Shown here in pieces: positions 35,810 to 44,808 of a stretch of 64,000 nt of DNA. The DNA is taken from assembly GCF_009856625.1 (NCBI RefSeq), contig NZ_CP047241.1:248001-312000 (forward strand). Reading direction: 5' to 3'. How positions within the stretch are numbered: position 1 is the first letter of the stretch; each line of letters begins with the position of its first letter. The DNA is from Aquitalea denitrificans. Lineage in GTDB: Bacteria > Pseudomonadota > Gammaproteobacteria > Burkholderiales > Chromobacteriaceae. Under the pieces are notes generated by a model. That model did no database searches and had not been told where the DNA came from. It saw only the letters and a list, made by a program, of their open reading frames with translations. The position numbers and the translations under genes are program-made.

Positions 35810-37079
35810 ACGCAAACCGCTCAGCCTGACGCAGATTGTGCTGGCCACCTCGATAGGCAATGCACTGGAATGGTTTGATATCGCCATCTATGCCTTTTTT
35901 GCCGTTTATATCGCCCACAATTTTTTCCCGGCGGGGAATGAAACCGCCTCCATGCTGCTGACCTTCGGCTCCTTCGGTGCCTCCTATCTGATCCGGCCCC
36001 TGGGCGGGGTGGTACTGGGCAGCTATGCCGACCGGCATGGCCGCAAGGCCGCGCTGCTGCTGACCGTGAGCCTGATGATGGTGGGCACCGCCATCATCGC
36101 CGTACTGCCCAGTTATGCGCAGATAGGTATTGCCGCTCCCATCGGTATTTTTCTGGCGCGGCTGATTCAGGGCTTTTCCGCCGGGGGTGAGTTTGGCGCG
36201 TCCACCGCCATGCTGATCGAGCATGCACCACACCGCCGTGGGTTTCTCGCCAGCTGGCAGTTTGCCACCCAGGGCTTGTCCACCTTGCTGGCGTCCTTGT
36301 TTGGCTACGGCTTGGTCAAGCTGCTGACGCAGGAGGAACTGCTGGCCTGGGGCTGGCGCATTCCCTTCTTCTTCGGCTTGCTGATTGGCCCGGTCGGCTT
36401 GTTGATGCGGCGCTATCTGGACGATGCCCCGAGTTTCAAGGAGGCCGAGCGCACCACCACTCCGGTGCGTGATGTGCTGGCCAGCCAAAAAAGCATGGTG
36501 CTGGCGGCCATCGGGGTGATTACCGTGTCCACCGCGGTCAATTACATGCTGCAATACGTGCCCACCTTTGCCATCCGCCAGCTGAAGATGGATGCTGCCA
36601 CCGGCTTTGTCGCCAGCATGCTGGCGGGGGTGATCCTGACCGTGGTGACGCCGTTTTCCGGTTATTTATCTGACCGTATAGGGCGGCTGAAGCAGATGAC
36701 CGTGGCCGGGGTGCTGTTTGCCCTCACCATTTACCCGGTGTTCCTGTATGTGTCGCATAGCGGCAGTGCCTGGGCGCTGTATGTGCTGGTGTGCTGGCTG
36801 GCCTTGCTCAAGTCCATTTACTTTGGTGCCCTGCCTGCGCTGATGTCGGAAATCTTCCCGCCTGCAACGCGTGCCACCGGCATGGCCATTGGCTATAACG
36901 TGGGCGTGACGGTGTTTGGCGGCTTTGCCCCGGCCATCATCGTGTGGCTGATCAGCGCCACCGGCAGCAATAATGCCCCCAGCTTTTACCTGATGTTCAC
37001 CACCCTGATCAGCCTGGCAGCACTGGCTTATATCGCGCAAAGCCGGCGCACGCCGAAAGTGCAGCCGTCGGCAGCCTGA
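35802..37079 (+). CDS. MFS transporter, metabolite:H+ symporter (MHS) type
   Basis: 425 aa with twelve predicted helices. The MHS/ProP-type motifs are TSIGNALEWFDIAIYAFFA, LGSYADRHGRKAALL and RLIQGFSAGGEFGAS. The ATG at 35802 has AGGAG 7 bp upstream and overlaps the M20 peptidase stop. Relatives carry dicarboxylates, citrate, osmolytes or aromatic acids. Partner of the M20 peptidase. Confidence 0.88.
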   Translation: MSERKPLSLTQIVLATSIGNALEWFDIAIYAFFAVYIAHNFFPAGNETASMLLTFGSFGASYLIRPLGGVVLGSYADRHGRKAALLLTVSLMMVGTAIIAVLPSYAQIGIAAPIGIFLARLIQGFSAGGEFGASTAMLIEHAPHRRGFLASWQFATQGLSTLLASLFGYGLVKLLTQEELLAWGWRIPFFFGLLIGPVGLLMRRYLDDAPSFKEAERTTTPVRDVLASQKSMVLAAIGVITVSTAVNYMLQYVPTFAIRQLKMDAATGFVASMLAGVILTVVTPFSGYLSDRIGRLKQMTVAGVLFALTIYPVFLYVSHSGSAWALYVLVCWLALLKSIYFGALPALMSEIFPPATRATGMAIGYNVGVTVFGGFAPAIIVWLISATGSNNAPSFYLMFTTLISLAALAYIAQSRRTPKVQPSAA

Positions 37080-37119
37080 GCATGGGGGGCGTGCCGCGTG
37101 CCGGTGCGCACCCCAGCAC

Positions 37120-38469
37120 ATGCAAGATGCGTTGACTTACCCCCGTCCGGCCTTGGACAATCCGCTTTTGCTTCTTGATGCCGGAATGTCATTGGAATCG
37201 CTCGCCGACTTTTTCCAGCCGGGCATTGCGCCGGATTCGCTGTCTGCGGTCAATCGCCTGCAACAGGCCTGGCCTTATCTGTCCGTGTTTGTCACGCTGT
37301 TTCGCGGTGGCGACGAGGAGGTGCTGATGCGCCTCCTGGTGCTGCGCGAACTGGGCAGCCGCGCCGACGCGCCGCGCTGGACGCCGCAGGAAATCGCCCA
37401 ACGCTTTGCCTATCTCAACGACACCAAGCTGGCCACCATTCTGGGCCGCCTGCGCGAGGGCGAATTGCTGGTGTACGACAGCGATGGCGGCCAGTACCAG
37501 TTGTCCGAAGGCGCACGCGTGGCGCTGGCAGCACTGGCCACCTTGATTGACTTTGCCGGCGATGATGTTGAACTGGGCTATCTCACCAGCCAGGTGGCCG
37601 CCGGGCAGGCGGTGGGGCAGTTGTCGGACGACGCGCTCAAGCACTTGCTGGCGCGCCTGAACGAGCTGTATGGCGAGTTTGAAGAAGCGCTGGAATCGCA
37701 ATCCGAATTCCGCATCCGTGCCGCCCAGCACCGGCTGGAAGCCGTGTGGCGCTGGGTGGCCAAATCGACAGAAGTCATCCGCAGCCTCACCGCCGACGAC
37801 ACCCTCAGCCTGTCTGCCCTGAATCAGGCGCAGGCGGTGGCGCTGGCACAAAGCCGCATGCTGGCGCTGGCCGGTACTTTCGAGCGCCGCTTGGCGCAGC
37901 TGGCCGCGCAGCGTGTGCATCTGGGCAGTTCCGGCCTGACTTCCACCGATATTGCCGACTGGCTGCGCCGTCAGGCAGTGGGCCAACTGGCCGATCAACT
38001 GAGCGGCTGCCTGTCCATCAACCCGGAACCGGCCTTCATTGCCACGCCGGAGCTGGCCGACATGGCGGAATTCGAGCTGCTGGCGCGCGAACGTGCCAAG
38101 GCCGGCAATACCACCTTGCCCGGCAGCGTGGCCGCGCCCCTGTCCGGCGAGCTGGAAGTAGAGCGCCTGTTTGCCGCCGAAGCCATGTACGACGAGCTGC
38201 TGACCTTGGGCCTGCAACTGGGCGAAACCGGTGCCGACCACATCCCCATCCGGCAGGCGGTGCTGGCCGACAGCTACAACGAAACCGCCTATCGCCTGTC
38301 CTTGCTGTCCTTGATTGGCGACCCGGAAAGCCATGGCGATGCCAGCATCGTGGCGGCGCTGGCCAAATTGCCGTTCACCCTGCACGGCGGCGAAGCCGTG
38401 ATTGAACCCGAACACCCGGAAGTTGCCACGCTGTCTGATGCGCGGCTGCTTCCTCATACCCCGAATTAA
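37120..38469 (+). CDS. Kleisin-like subunit of an Mks/Wadjet SMC complex (MksF/JetA)
   Basis: 449 aa. A winged-helix region lies at about residues 67-140 (EVLMRLLVLRELGS, IAQRFAYLNDTKLATILGRL), followed by long helices (EEALESQSEFRIRAAQHRLE) and a C-terminal wing, as in MukF/MksF kleisins. Assignment rests mostly on context: it is followed within 3 bp by a small KITE-like gene, then an SMC ATPase and a TOPRIM gene, the mksFEBG or jetABCD order. The start has a weak ribosome site and lies 40 bp after the MFS gene, so read-through from that operon is possible. Confidence 0.8.
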   Translation: MQDALTYPRPALDNPLLLLDAGMSLESLADFFQPGIAPDSLSAVNRLQQAWPYLSVFVTLFRGGDEEVLMRLLVLRELGSRADAPRWTPQEIAQRFAYLNDTKLATILGRLREGELLVYDSDGGQYQLSEGARVALAALATLIDFAGDDVELGYLTSQVAAGQAVGQLSDDALKHLLARLNELYGEFEEALESQSEFRIRAAQHRLEAVWRWVAKSTEVIRSLTADDTLSLSALNQAQAVALAQSRMLALAGTFERRLAQLAAQRVHLGSSGLTSTDIADWLRRQAVGQLADQLSGCLSINPEPAFIATPELADMAEFELLARERAKAGNTTLPGSVAAPLSGELEVERLFAAEAMYDELLTLGLQLGETGADHIPIRQAVLADSYNETAYRLSLLSLIGDPESHGDASIVAALAKLPFTLHGGEAVIEPEHPEVATLSDARLLPHTPN

Positions 38470-38472
38470 GCC

Positions 38473-39243
38473 ATGGAACAGCAACTGAAAACCCTCACCG
38501 CCCGTCTGCTGGCGCACCGCGTGGTGCCGCGTGGCGACGCGCTGGCGCGCAAGGCGCTGCTGGATGACATTTTCCGCCAGGAGCTGGACAAGCGGTTGGC
38601 CGATGTCGGCCTGCGGCTGGTGGAAAATCCTTACGCCGAATACATCGCCGTCGCCCTGTTACCGGAAATGACCGAGCCGGTATTCGGCAGCGGCGAAGCC
38701 TGGCTCAACAATAATCTGGGCCTGCCGCGCGATGGCGTGGCGCTGCTGGTGATCCTGTGGGCGCTGATCATCCTGCCCAAGCGCGAACGGCAGATTGCCC
38801 GCGTGGAAGCCGGGCGTGAAAACCAGAGTGATATGTTTGGCGCGCAAAAACCGCTGGAAACCGGCGAGGGCGTGTCCACCGGCGTGTCGGAAGACGCGCT
38901 GTATGCCGACTTCGGCAAGGCGCTGGGCGGCCGTACCCGTTTCAATGCCAATCTGGGCCGGCTGGTGAACCTGGGCTTTGTGGTACGCCGTAACAAATGG
39001 CTGGACGAAGGCCCGATGCTGGATTTGATGATCGACTACAGCCAGCTGGCACCGCGCATCATCGAAGGTGCGCTGTCCGAGGTGCTGGGCCAGCGCCGCT
39101 GCCTGGCCGCCGATGCGCTGGCCGACAAGACTGCCAGCGCCATTGCCCAGGCGGTACAGCCGACTGTGATGGATGATGGCTCCAGCCTGTTTGACACTGC
39201 CGAAGACGACCTACAAGCCCCCGCGCAAGAGGAAAACCACTGA
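38473..39243 (+). CDS. KITE-like subunit of an Mks/Wadjet SMC complex (MksE/JetB)
   Basis: 256 aa. Winged-helix dimer type: DDIFRQELDKRLADVGLRL and the second wing FGKALGGRTRFNANLGRLVNLGFVVRR fit MukE/MksE (DUF4194-like) proteins that bind kleisin. A negatively charged tail (DTAEDDLQAPAQEENH) follows. The stop overlaps the start of the ATPase gene by one base (TGATG). Confidence 0.8.
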   Translation: MEQQLKTLTARLLAHRVVPRGDALARKALLDDIFRQELDKRLADVGLRLVENPYAEYIAVALLPEMTEPVFGSGEAWLNNNLGLPRDGVALLVILWALIILPKRERQIARVEAGRENQSDMFGAQKPLETGEGVSTGVSEDALYADFGKALGGRTRFNANLGRLVNLGFVVRRNKWLDEGPMLDLMIDYSQLAPRIIEGALSEVLGQRRCLAADALADKTASAIAQAVQPTVMDDGSSLFDTAEDDLQAPAQEENH

Positions 39244-42062
39244 TGTTCCAGATGAAATCGGTAGAAATGGTGCACTGGGACTTCTGGCAACGGCTGGCGG
39301 TGCCGCTGGACGCGCAGATTGTCACCATCATCGGCCCCAATGGTTCGGGCAAAACCACCTTGCTGGATGCCATGCGTACCCTGCTGGCCATCAAGTGCTC
39401 CGGCAAGCGCGACTACAAGCGCTATGTGCGCAACAACCGCGAGCCGTTTGCCTACCTGCGCGGCGTGGTGGACAACCCGCGTCGCCCGTCTGGCGGCCTG
39501 TATCCCACCCCCTTCTTTCCCATCGTCAGCGATGCGGTGACGCTGCTGTGCCGCATCAAGAAGCAGGGCGGCGACTGGGTGCGGCATTACGCCATTCTGG
39601 ATGGTGATGTGCCGCTGGAACTGGCCGAGGCGCAAGCGCAATGGCTGGGGGTGCAGGAATACCGCCGCCGGCTGGAAGTGGCCGGCCTCACCCCCGCCGT
39701 GGGCGAGGTGCTGGCGCTGGAGCAGGGCGATACCGACAAGCTGACCGAATACAGCCCCAAACAATTGCTGGACCTGGTCTTCCAGGTATTCGGCGACAAG
39801 GACGTGCTGGACAACTACCAGCGTGCCCGTGACGAACAACGCGCCACCGAGCTGGAACTGGAAGCGCTCACCCGGCAGGAAGAAGCACTGGAAGCACGGG
39901 TGGAAACCATGAAAACCCGCGCCGGGCGTTTTCTGGAATGGCGTCAGCTCAGCCAGACCATCCGCCGCCTGCAGGACGAAGCCCTGCCGGTGCTGGCCTA
40001 TCTGGATGGCAAGAGCGCACTGGGCCAGACCTGGCAAAACTACCGCGCCGCCTACGGCCAGCTCAGCCGCACCCGGCGCGAACATCACGACACCTTGCAA
40101 CTGGTGGCCAAGCTCAAGGCCGCCGAAGTGGCTGCGGGTGAAGCACGCCAGGCAGCTGAACAAGCCCGTTTGCAGGCGCAGGAGCAGTTCATGGCCGCCA
40201 AGGCCGAACATGCCAGCGTCAGTGGCCAGCTGAAAGAGCGCGACCGCCTGCAAGCCCTGGCCAGCCGCGAATACGGTGCCGATGCCGCCGCACTGTCCGA
40301 CAAGCTGTCCGGCCTGCGCAGTGAGGCCGAGCAACTCAAAGACGGCCTGCGCGACCTGAACCGCCAGCGCGTCGACCTGAAAAACCATGTCGAGGCACTG
40401 GAAATCGGCCGTGGCCGCTCGCCGGAAGAAGTGCGCCAGTTCAAGGCGGCACTGGACGAGGCCAATATCGGCCACGCCATGCTGTCCGACATCATCGAGG
40501 TGATGGACGCCGGCTGGCAGGGTGCGGTGGAAGCCATGCTGCGCCCCTACCGTCATGTGGTGCTGCTGGAAAACCCGCAGCAAAAGGGCGAGGCCTGGCG
40601 CTTGGGCGAAAAACTGCGCTTCCGCCATTTTGTAGTGCCGGAACGCAGCAGCCCGCCGCCCGCACGCAAGGGCAGCCTGCTGGAAGTGATCCGCTTTTCC
40701 GCCAATGCACCGGACTGGCTGTACCAGCAGCTGAACAAGGTCAGCCGGGTGGAAAACGCCCAGGCCGGTGCCGCGGTGGATGGCGACTGGATTACCCGCG
40801 ACGGTTACTTCCGCGAACGACGCGGGGCGCGCCATATCGGCGTAGCCGCGCATGAATTTGCCTTTGGCGAAGGTGCGCGCCAGTCGCGCCTGCTGGCATT
40901 GCGCGACAAGCTGAAGCAGCTGAACGTGCGCATTCTGGCCGACGAAGAACGGCTGGTGAGCATCACCCGCGAGGCGGCCGGGCTGGCCGAATACCTGGGC
41001 GGCATGGACGCCATCCGCCAGCTGGATAGCCGTGCCGAAGAATTTGCCGCACTGGCTGCCCGGCTGGACAGCCTGCAAGCGCAGCAGCAGGAACTGGGCG
41101 CACAACTGGCCGAAGCCAGTGCCACCAAGGATGCGGCAGACCAGCGCTACAGCGATGCGCGGCTGGAGCACGACCGCATCTGCCAGCGCGAACAGGAAAG
41201 CCTGTCGCGTTACGACGGCAAGCGTCAGGAGGTGGAAAACAGCCGCCGCCAGCTACGCCGCCTGCTGGCCGAACTGCGCGAGTGGGCCGAGCGTTTGCCC
41301 GCCGATGCGCTGGCCGCCGAGCATGTGGCCGCGCTGGAAGAGGAATACGAAAGCGCCGCCGATGCGCGCCATCAGCTGAATTACCTGCAAGAGCGGCTGC
41401 AAGGCGGCGAATGGGAAACCGACGAGTCGGTACTGGCGCTGCGCGACAAGCTGGCCGACGACCTGGCGCAAATCGACCGCGAACGCCAGCGCCGCCAGAG
41501 CGAGGTGGACCGCTCGCGTGAACTCACCGACGACGCCCGCGCCGCCTATATGGGCAAGCTGCGCGCCACGGTGCGGGCTTATGGTGCCAATATCAAGCGC
41601 CTGGGCGAGCTGGCCGGCATCGGTGTGGATGTGGAGCTGCCCACGCTGGAAAACGACGATGCGGCGCTGGCGCAGGCCGGGCTGACGCTGCGCTTCAACT
41701 TCGACCAGAAGGGCCTGATGGGCATGAACGACGGCGAGGCTTCCGGCGGCCAGCAGGTGATGAAATCGCTGATCCTGCTGATCGGCCTGATGATGGACGA
41801 GGCCAACCCGTCCGGTTTCGTGTTCATTGACGAACCCTTCGCCCACCTCGATATTTTCAACATCGACCGGGTAGCAGGCTTCCTCAAGGCTACCGAGGCG
41901 CAGTATCTGATCACCACGCCCAACACGCATAACATCAATATCTTTGCGCCATCCGAACTGACGCTGGCCACCCGCAAGAAGCGGCCGGGCGAGCAGTGGG
42001 CCCCGCCCATCCTGCAAACCCGCCGCCGGGTGGATGCACCGCAGTCCGACTCACAGGCCTGA
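39243..42062 (+). CDS. Compact SMC-type ATPase (MksB/JetC)
   Basis: 939 aa. Walker A GPNGSGKTT is at residues 31-39, the signature EASGGQQ at 832-838 and Walker B FVFIDEP at 859-865, so head halves are at both ends. Two coiled-coil arms (about residues 190-395 and 545-770) flank a small hinge near 405-540 with the SMC-hinge phrase GWQGAVEAMLRPYRHVVLLEN. This is shorter than MukB (about 1,480 aa) and canonical SMC (about 1,150-1,200), and in the range of MksB. In known systems the complex extrudes DNA loops and, with the TOPRIM subunit, linearises small circular plasmids. Function here is inferred from that family. Confidence 0.88.
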   Translation: MFQMKSVEMVHWDFWQRLAVPLDAQIVTIIGPNGSGKTTLLDAMRTLLAIKCSGKRDYKRYVRNNREPFAYLRGVVDNPRRPSGGLYPTPFFPIVSDAVTLLCRIKKQGGDWVRHYAILDGDVPLELAEAQAQWLGVQEYRRRLEVAGLTPAVGEVLALEQGDTDKLTEYSPKQLLDLVFQVFGDKDVLDNYQRARDEQRATELELEALTRQEEALEARVETMKTRAGRFLEWRQLSQTIRRLQDEALPVLAYLDGKSALGQTWQNYRAAYGQLSRTRREHHDTLQLVAKLKAAEVAAGEARQAAEQARLQAQEQFMAAKAEHASVSGQLKERDRLQALASREYGADAAALSDKLSGLRSEAEQLKDGLRDLNRQRVDLKNHVEALEIGRGRSPEEVRQFKAALDEANIGHAMLSDIIEVMDAGWQGAVEAMLRPYRHVVLLENPQQKGEAWRLGEKLRFRHFVVPERSSPPPARKGSLLEVIRFSANAPDWLYQQLNKVSRVENAQAGAAVDGDWITRDGYFRERRGARHIGVAAHEFAFGEGARQSRLLALRDKLKQLNVRILADEERLVSITREAAGLAEYLGGMDAIRQLDSRAEEFAALAARLDSLQAQQQELGAQLAEASATKDAADQRYSDARLEHDRICQREQESLSRYDGKRQEVENSRRQLRRLLAELREWAERLPADALAAEHVAALEEEYESAADARHQLNYLQERLQGGEWETDESVLALRDKLADDLAQIDRERQRRQSEVDRSRELTDDARAAYMGKLRATVRAYGANIKRLGELAGIGVDVELPTLENDDAALAQAGLTLRFNFDQKGLMGMNDGEASGGQQVMKSLILLIGLMMDEANPSGFVFIDEPFAHLDIFNIDRVAGFLKATEAQYLITTPNTHNINIFAPSELTLATRKKRPGEQWAPPILQTRRRVDAPQSDSQA

Positions 42063-42070
42063 TGTTGCTG

Positions 42071-42098
42071 CCGGGCGGGGAAACTTGTTTCCGTCCGG
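42071..42098 (+). repeat. Hairpin between the SMC and TOPRIM genes
   Basis: CCGGGC plus GGAAA pair with TTTCC plus GTCCGG across a CTTG loop, with a 2-nt bulge and one G-U. It sits between the SMC stop and the TOPRIM start I prefer, and could tune the dosage of the nuclease subunit. Confidence 0.4.
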
Positions 42099-42136
42099 CG
42101 GTCTACTCCTTTCACCCTTTACTCTGGCAGAACCCC

Positions 42137-43366
42137 ATGTCCAGCTGGCTTGCCCGTATTTCCCCGGAACTGGTGGAGCGCCTGCCCATTGGCGCTCGCG
42201 GCCACCACTTGCTGCTGCAACCCACGCTTGCCCCTACACCCTTGCTGTTGCCCCAGACCGACCAGGCTTTGCTGCAGCGCTGGCTGGCCTTGCGCGTGAT
42301 GCGCCAGCGCTGGACTACTCTCGTGGCGCAAAGTGGCGATCCAACCCAGGCCGAAGATTTGCTGCGCCGCCTGCTGGAGTGTGGCTGGTGTGAGGTGGAA
42401 CTGCATGCCGAGCCCGACCGGCTGGGGCAGTGGGAGCCGTTCTGGGTCAGCTGGCGCGAGGTGTACCAGTTGCGCAGCCTGATCGGCCTGCCGGATGCTG
42501 ATGCGCGCGACGAAGTGGTGCAGCTATGGCGTGGTTGGCAGCCGCAAAATCCGCAGCTGCAAACCCTGGCCGACAGCCTTACCCAGCGCGTGCAGTCTTC
42601 CACGCTGGAGCGGCGGCTGAAGATTGCCCAGGGGCTGGATAGCTGGCTATCTGCAGGGTTGTGGGGTACCGAGCGGCAGTTTTCCCAGTATGCACTGGGG
42701 CGCAGCAAGGCCTTTGGCGAAGCCGACCGGCGCTGGCTGGCCGAGTTTGGCATTGCGCTGGAAGCCTGCGGCATCTCGCGCCATACCCCGCATGTTTTCC
42801 TGTCCGGCCCGCTGGAACTGCATGCCGGCGGTCAGTTGCTGCTGTCCGCTTCCTTGTTGCAAAGCGGACTGGCATTGGCTCCGGAAGCCCTGTTGCAGGT
42901 AGATGCAGTGCGTGGCCAACTGCAAATGGTGCGGGTGGTGGAAAACCTCAGTGTGTTTGAAGTACTGACCCAGCAGGCCGAAGCGGTGTTGAACATCTGG
43001 GTGCCAGGCTATCCACACCGGCGCTGGCTGGCGGCGGTGGGCCATCTGCTGGCGCTGCTGCGCTTGCCGGTACAGGTAGCTTGCGATCTGGACCCATCTG
43101 GCGTGGCCATTGCCCTGCAAGTGGGCGATCTGGCCGGCAAGGCCGGCTGTGCCTGGCAGCCTTGGCGCATGCAGGCCGATGACCTGACCTTAGCCTGTGG
43201 CGGCCAGCCCTTGAAAGAAGACGACCAGCAAGCGCTGGCACGGCTGGCACGACTGCCTTTGCCACCGATGTTGGCTGATCTGTGTGCCGGTATGCTGGAG
43301 CGGCAGCTCAAGGTGGAGCAGGAAGCCTTGTTCATCGGCCATGCCGGAGAAACTGCCGTCGGCTAG
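42137..43366 (+). CDS. TOPRIM nuclease subunit (MksG/JetD, DUF2399-like)
   Basis: 410 aa from the ATG at 42137 (MSSWLARISPELVERL). An alternative ATG at 42062 overlaps the SMC stop and would add 25 residues. The C-terminal TOPRIM core shows VVENLSVFEVL (Glu 269), IWVPGYPHRRWLAAVGHLLALL and CDLDPSGVAIAL (Asp 317 and Asp 319), the E...DxD metal triad, then WQPWRM. This is the DUF2399/JetD arrangement, in which the subunit cleaves DNA held by the SMC complex. The N-terminal half is helical and probably binds DNA or the kleisin. Last gene of the four-gene operon. Confidence 0.83.
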   Translation: MSSWLARISPELVERLPIGARGHHLLLQPTLAPTPLLLPQTDQALLQRWLALRVMRQRWTTLVAQSGDPTQAEDLLRRLLECGWCEVELHAEPDRLGQWEPFWVSWREVYQLRSLIGLPDADARDEVVQLWRGWQPQNPQLQTLADSLTQRVQSSTLERRLKIAQGLDSWLSAGLWGTERQFSQYALGRSKAFGEADRRWLAEFGIALEACGISRHTPHVFLSGPLELHAGGQLLLSASLLQSGLALAPEALLQVDAVRGQLQMVRVVENLSVFEVLTQQAEAVLNIWVPGYPHRRWLAAVGHLLALLRLPVQVACDLDPSGVAIALQVGDLAGKAGCAWQPWRMQADDLTLACGGQPLKEDDQQALARLARLPLPPMLADLCAGMLERQLKVEQEALFIGHAGETAVG

Positions 43367-43446
43367 TGTGGCCTTGCCGCGCAGTGGGTGACAATACCGA
43401 GCGCTTGCTTGATAATCGATCGCATCGATCATCACCTGGAGCGCCC

Positions 43447-44310
43447 ATGCGTACCCTGACTTCCCTGCTTGGCAATTCCCAGAAACTGGACGGCGGTGCC
43501 ATGTTCGGCAATGCGCCACGGGCTATGTGGAGCCAATGGCTGACTCCGGACGAGGCGCACCGGGTGCCGCTGGCTTGCCGCTGTTTGCTGGTGCGCGAGG
43601 ATGATGGCCGCCGCATTCTGCTGGAGGCGGGGATCGGTGCCTTTTTTGCACCGGATCTCAAGACGCGTTACGGTGTGGTGGAAGACGGCCATGTGCTGCT
43701 GGACAATCTGGCCGCCGCCGGTTGCAGCCACGAAGACATCGACGTGGTCATCCTGTCCCACCTGCATTTCGACCATGTCGGCGGCCTGCTGGCCGCCTGG
43801 GATGGCGGCCCGGCACGGCTGCTGTTTCCCCAGGCGCAATTCGTTGTCAGCCGCAGCGCCTGGCAGCGTGCCAAGGAGCCACATGCGCGCGACCGTGCGT
43901 CCTTCATTCCCGAACTGATTAGCTTGCTGGAAAACAGTGGCCGACTGGTGCTGACCGATGGCGAGACACCGGCCTGTCTGCCAGCGGATTACCGCTTCCA
44001 CCTGAGCGATGGCCACACGCCCGGCATGTTGCTGACCGAAATTCCGCTGGAGGAGGGGCCGGTGGTGTACGCCGCCGATCTCATCCCCGGCGCACCCTGG
44101 GTGCATGTACCCATCACCATGGGCTATGACCGTTTCCCTGAACAGCTGACCGACGAAAAGCGCCAACTGCTGGAGAATCTGCTGGCCAGGCAAGGGCGGC
44201 TGTTCTTCACTCATGACCCGCAGCACGCCATGGCCTGGGTCAACCGCGATGCCAAGGGCCGCTTCCATGCGGCGGATCATCTGCCACGTCTGACGGCACT
44301 GGCGCGCTGA
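43447..44310 (+). CDS. Metallo-beta-lactamase-fold hydrolase
   Basis: 287 aa from the ATG at 43447, with TGGAG 7 bp upstream. The metal motif is LSHLHFDHVGGLL (HxHxDH), and further ligands are in LSDGHTPGMLLTEI, VVYAADLIPGAP and FFTHDPQHAM. This matches the quorum-lactonase/AHL-hydrolase-like and general MBL family, but the substrate is not readable. It lies 80 bp after the TOPRIM gene and may share its transcript; I see no functional link. Confidence 0.85.
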   Translation: MRTLTSLLGNSQKLDGGAMFGNAPRAMWSQWLTPDEAHRVPLACRCLLVREDDGRRILLEAGIGAFFAPDLKTRYGVVEDGHVLLDNLAAAGCSHEDIDVVILSHLHFDHVGGLLAAWDGGPARLLFPQAQFVVSRSAWQRAKEPHARDRASFIPELISLLENSGRLVLTDGETPACLPADYRFHLSDGHTPGMLLTEIPLEEGPVVYAADLIPGAPWVHVPITMGYDRFPEQLTDEKRQLLENLLARQGRLFFTHDPQHAMAWVNRDAKGRFHAADHLPRLTALAR

Positions 44311-44431
44311 CTGTGGCATTTGTTTAACATTATTGACAGCACTGCAACGTGGCATGCTGGCTGGCTATCGGGGCGCGGTGCGCCATGGCTGCTGGTCTAT
44401 CCGGCTGGATAAATGGAGCAAGTCTTTGTAT

Positions 44432-44515
44432 TGTTTGATCAAATAACACGACAATAACATTGATACTTATACGTAAGTCATTGTTTATATGATTGTATAC
44501 AATGCTGTTTGATCA
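44432..44515. promoter_or_regulatory. AT-rich block with palindromes and a 10-bp direct repeat
   Basis: TGTTTGATCA occurs at 44432-44441 and again at 44506-44515. The first copy sits in the palindrome TTTGATCAAA (44434-44443). Between them lies the perfect 12-bp palindrome ATTGTATACAAT (44492-44503), which resembles sites of FCD-type GntR regulators. The block is AT-rich in a GC-rich setting and lies in an 814-bp interval (44311-45124) with no convincing gene. 44516-44808 shows nothing clear. Confidence 0.5.
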
Positions 44516-44808
44516 TTTGTCTTGGCATCTGCCGAACAAAATCATCGACAGCGCCCCTATGTCCCGTTTATGCTGCTAGGCAGTTTGATACTGCTGCACG
44601 CCGCCCGGAACGGGGTGGTGCGCCATGTTGCTTGCAACATGTTTGCAGTGTTGATGGGGAATACATCTCGTGGGGGATGTCGTTGACCGGGGCTGCGGCT
44701 CCGGTTTTTTTTTGCCTGGCCTGTGATGCAGACAAAAGACGTAGTGTCGAAGCCAACAGCGATGTGATGCGCCCCAATCCCCGTGGCGCGCGCCGTCGGA
44801 GCTGCGTT

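Noticed and set aside
39036..41171. 711-codon frame antisense to the SMC gene
   Set aside because: Shadow of the SMC reading frame; no start context or motifs.
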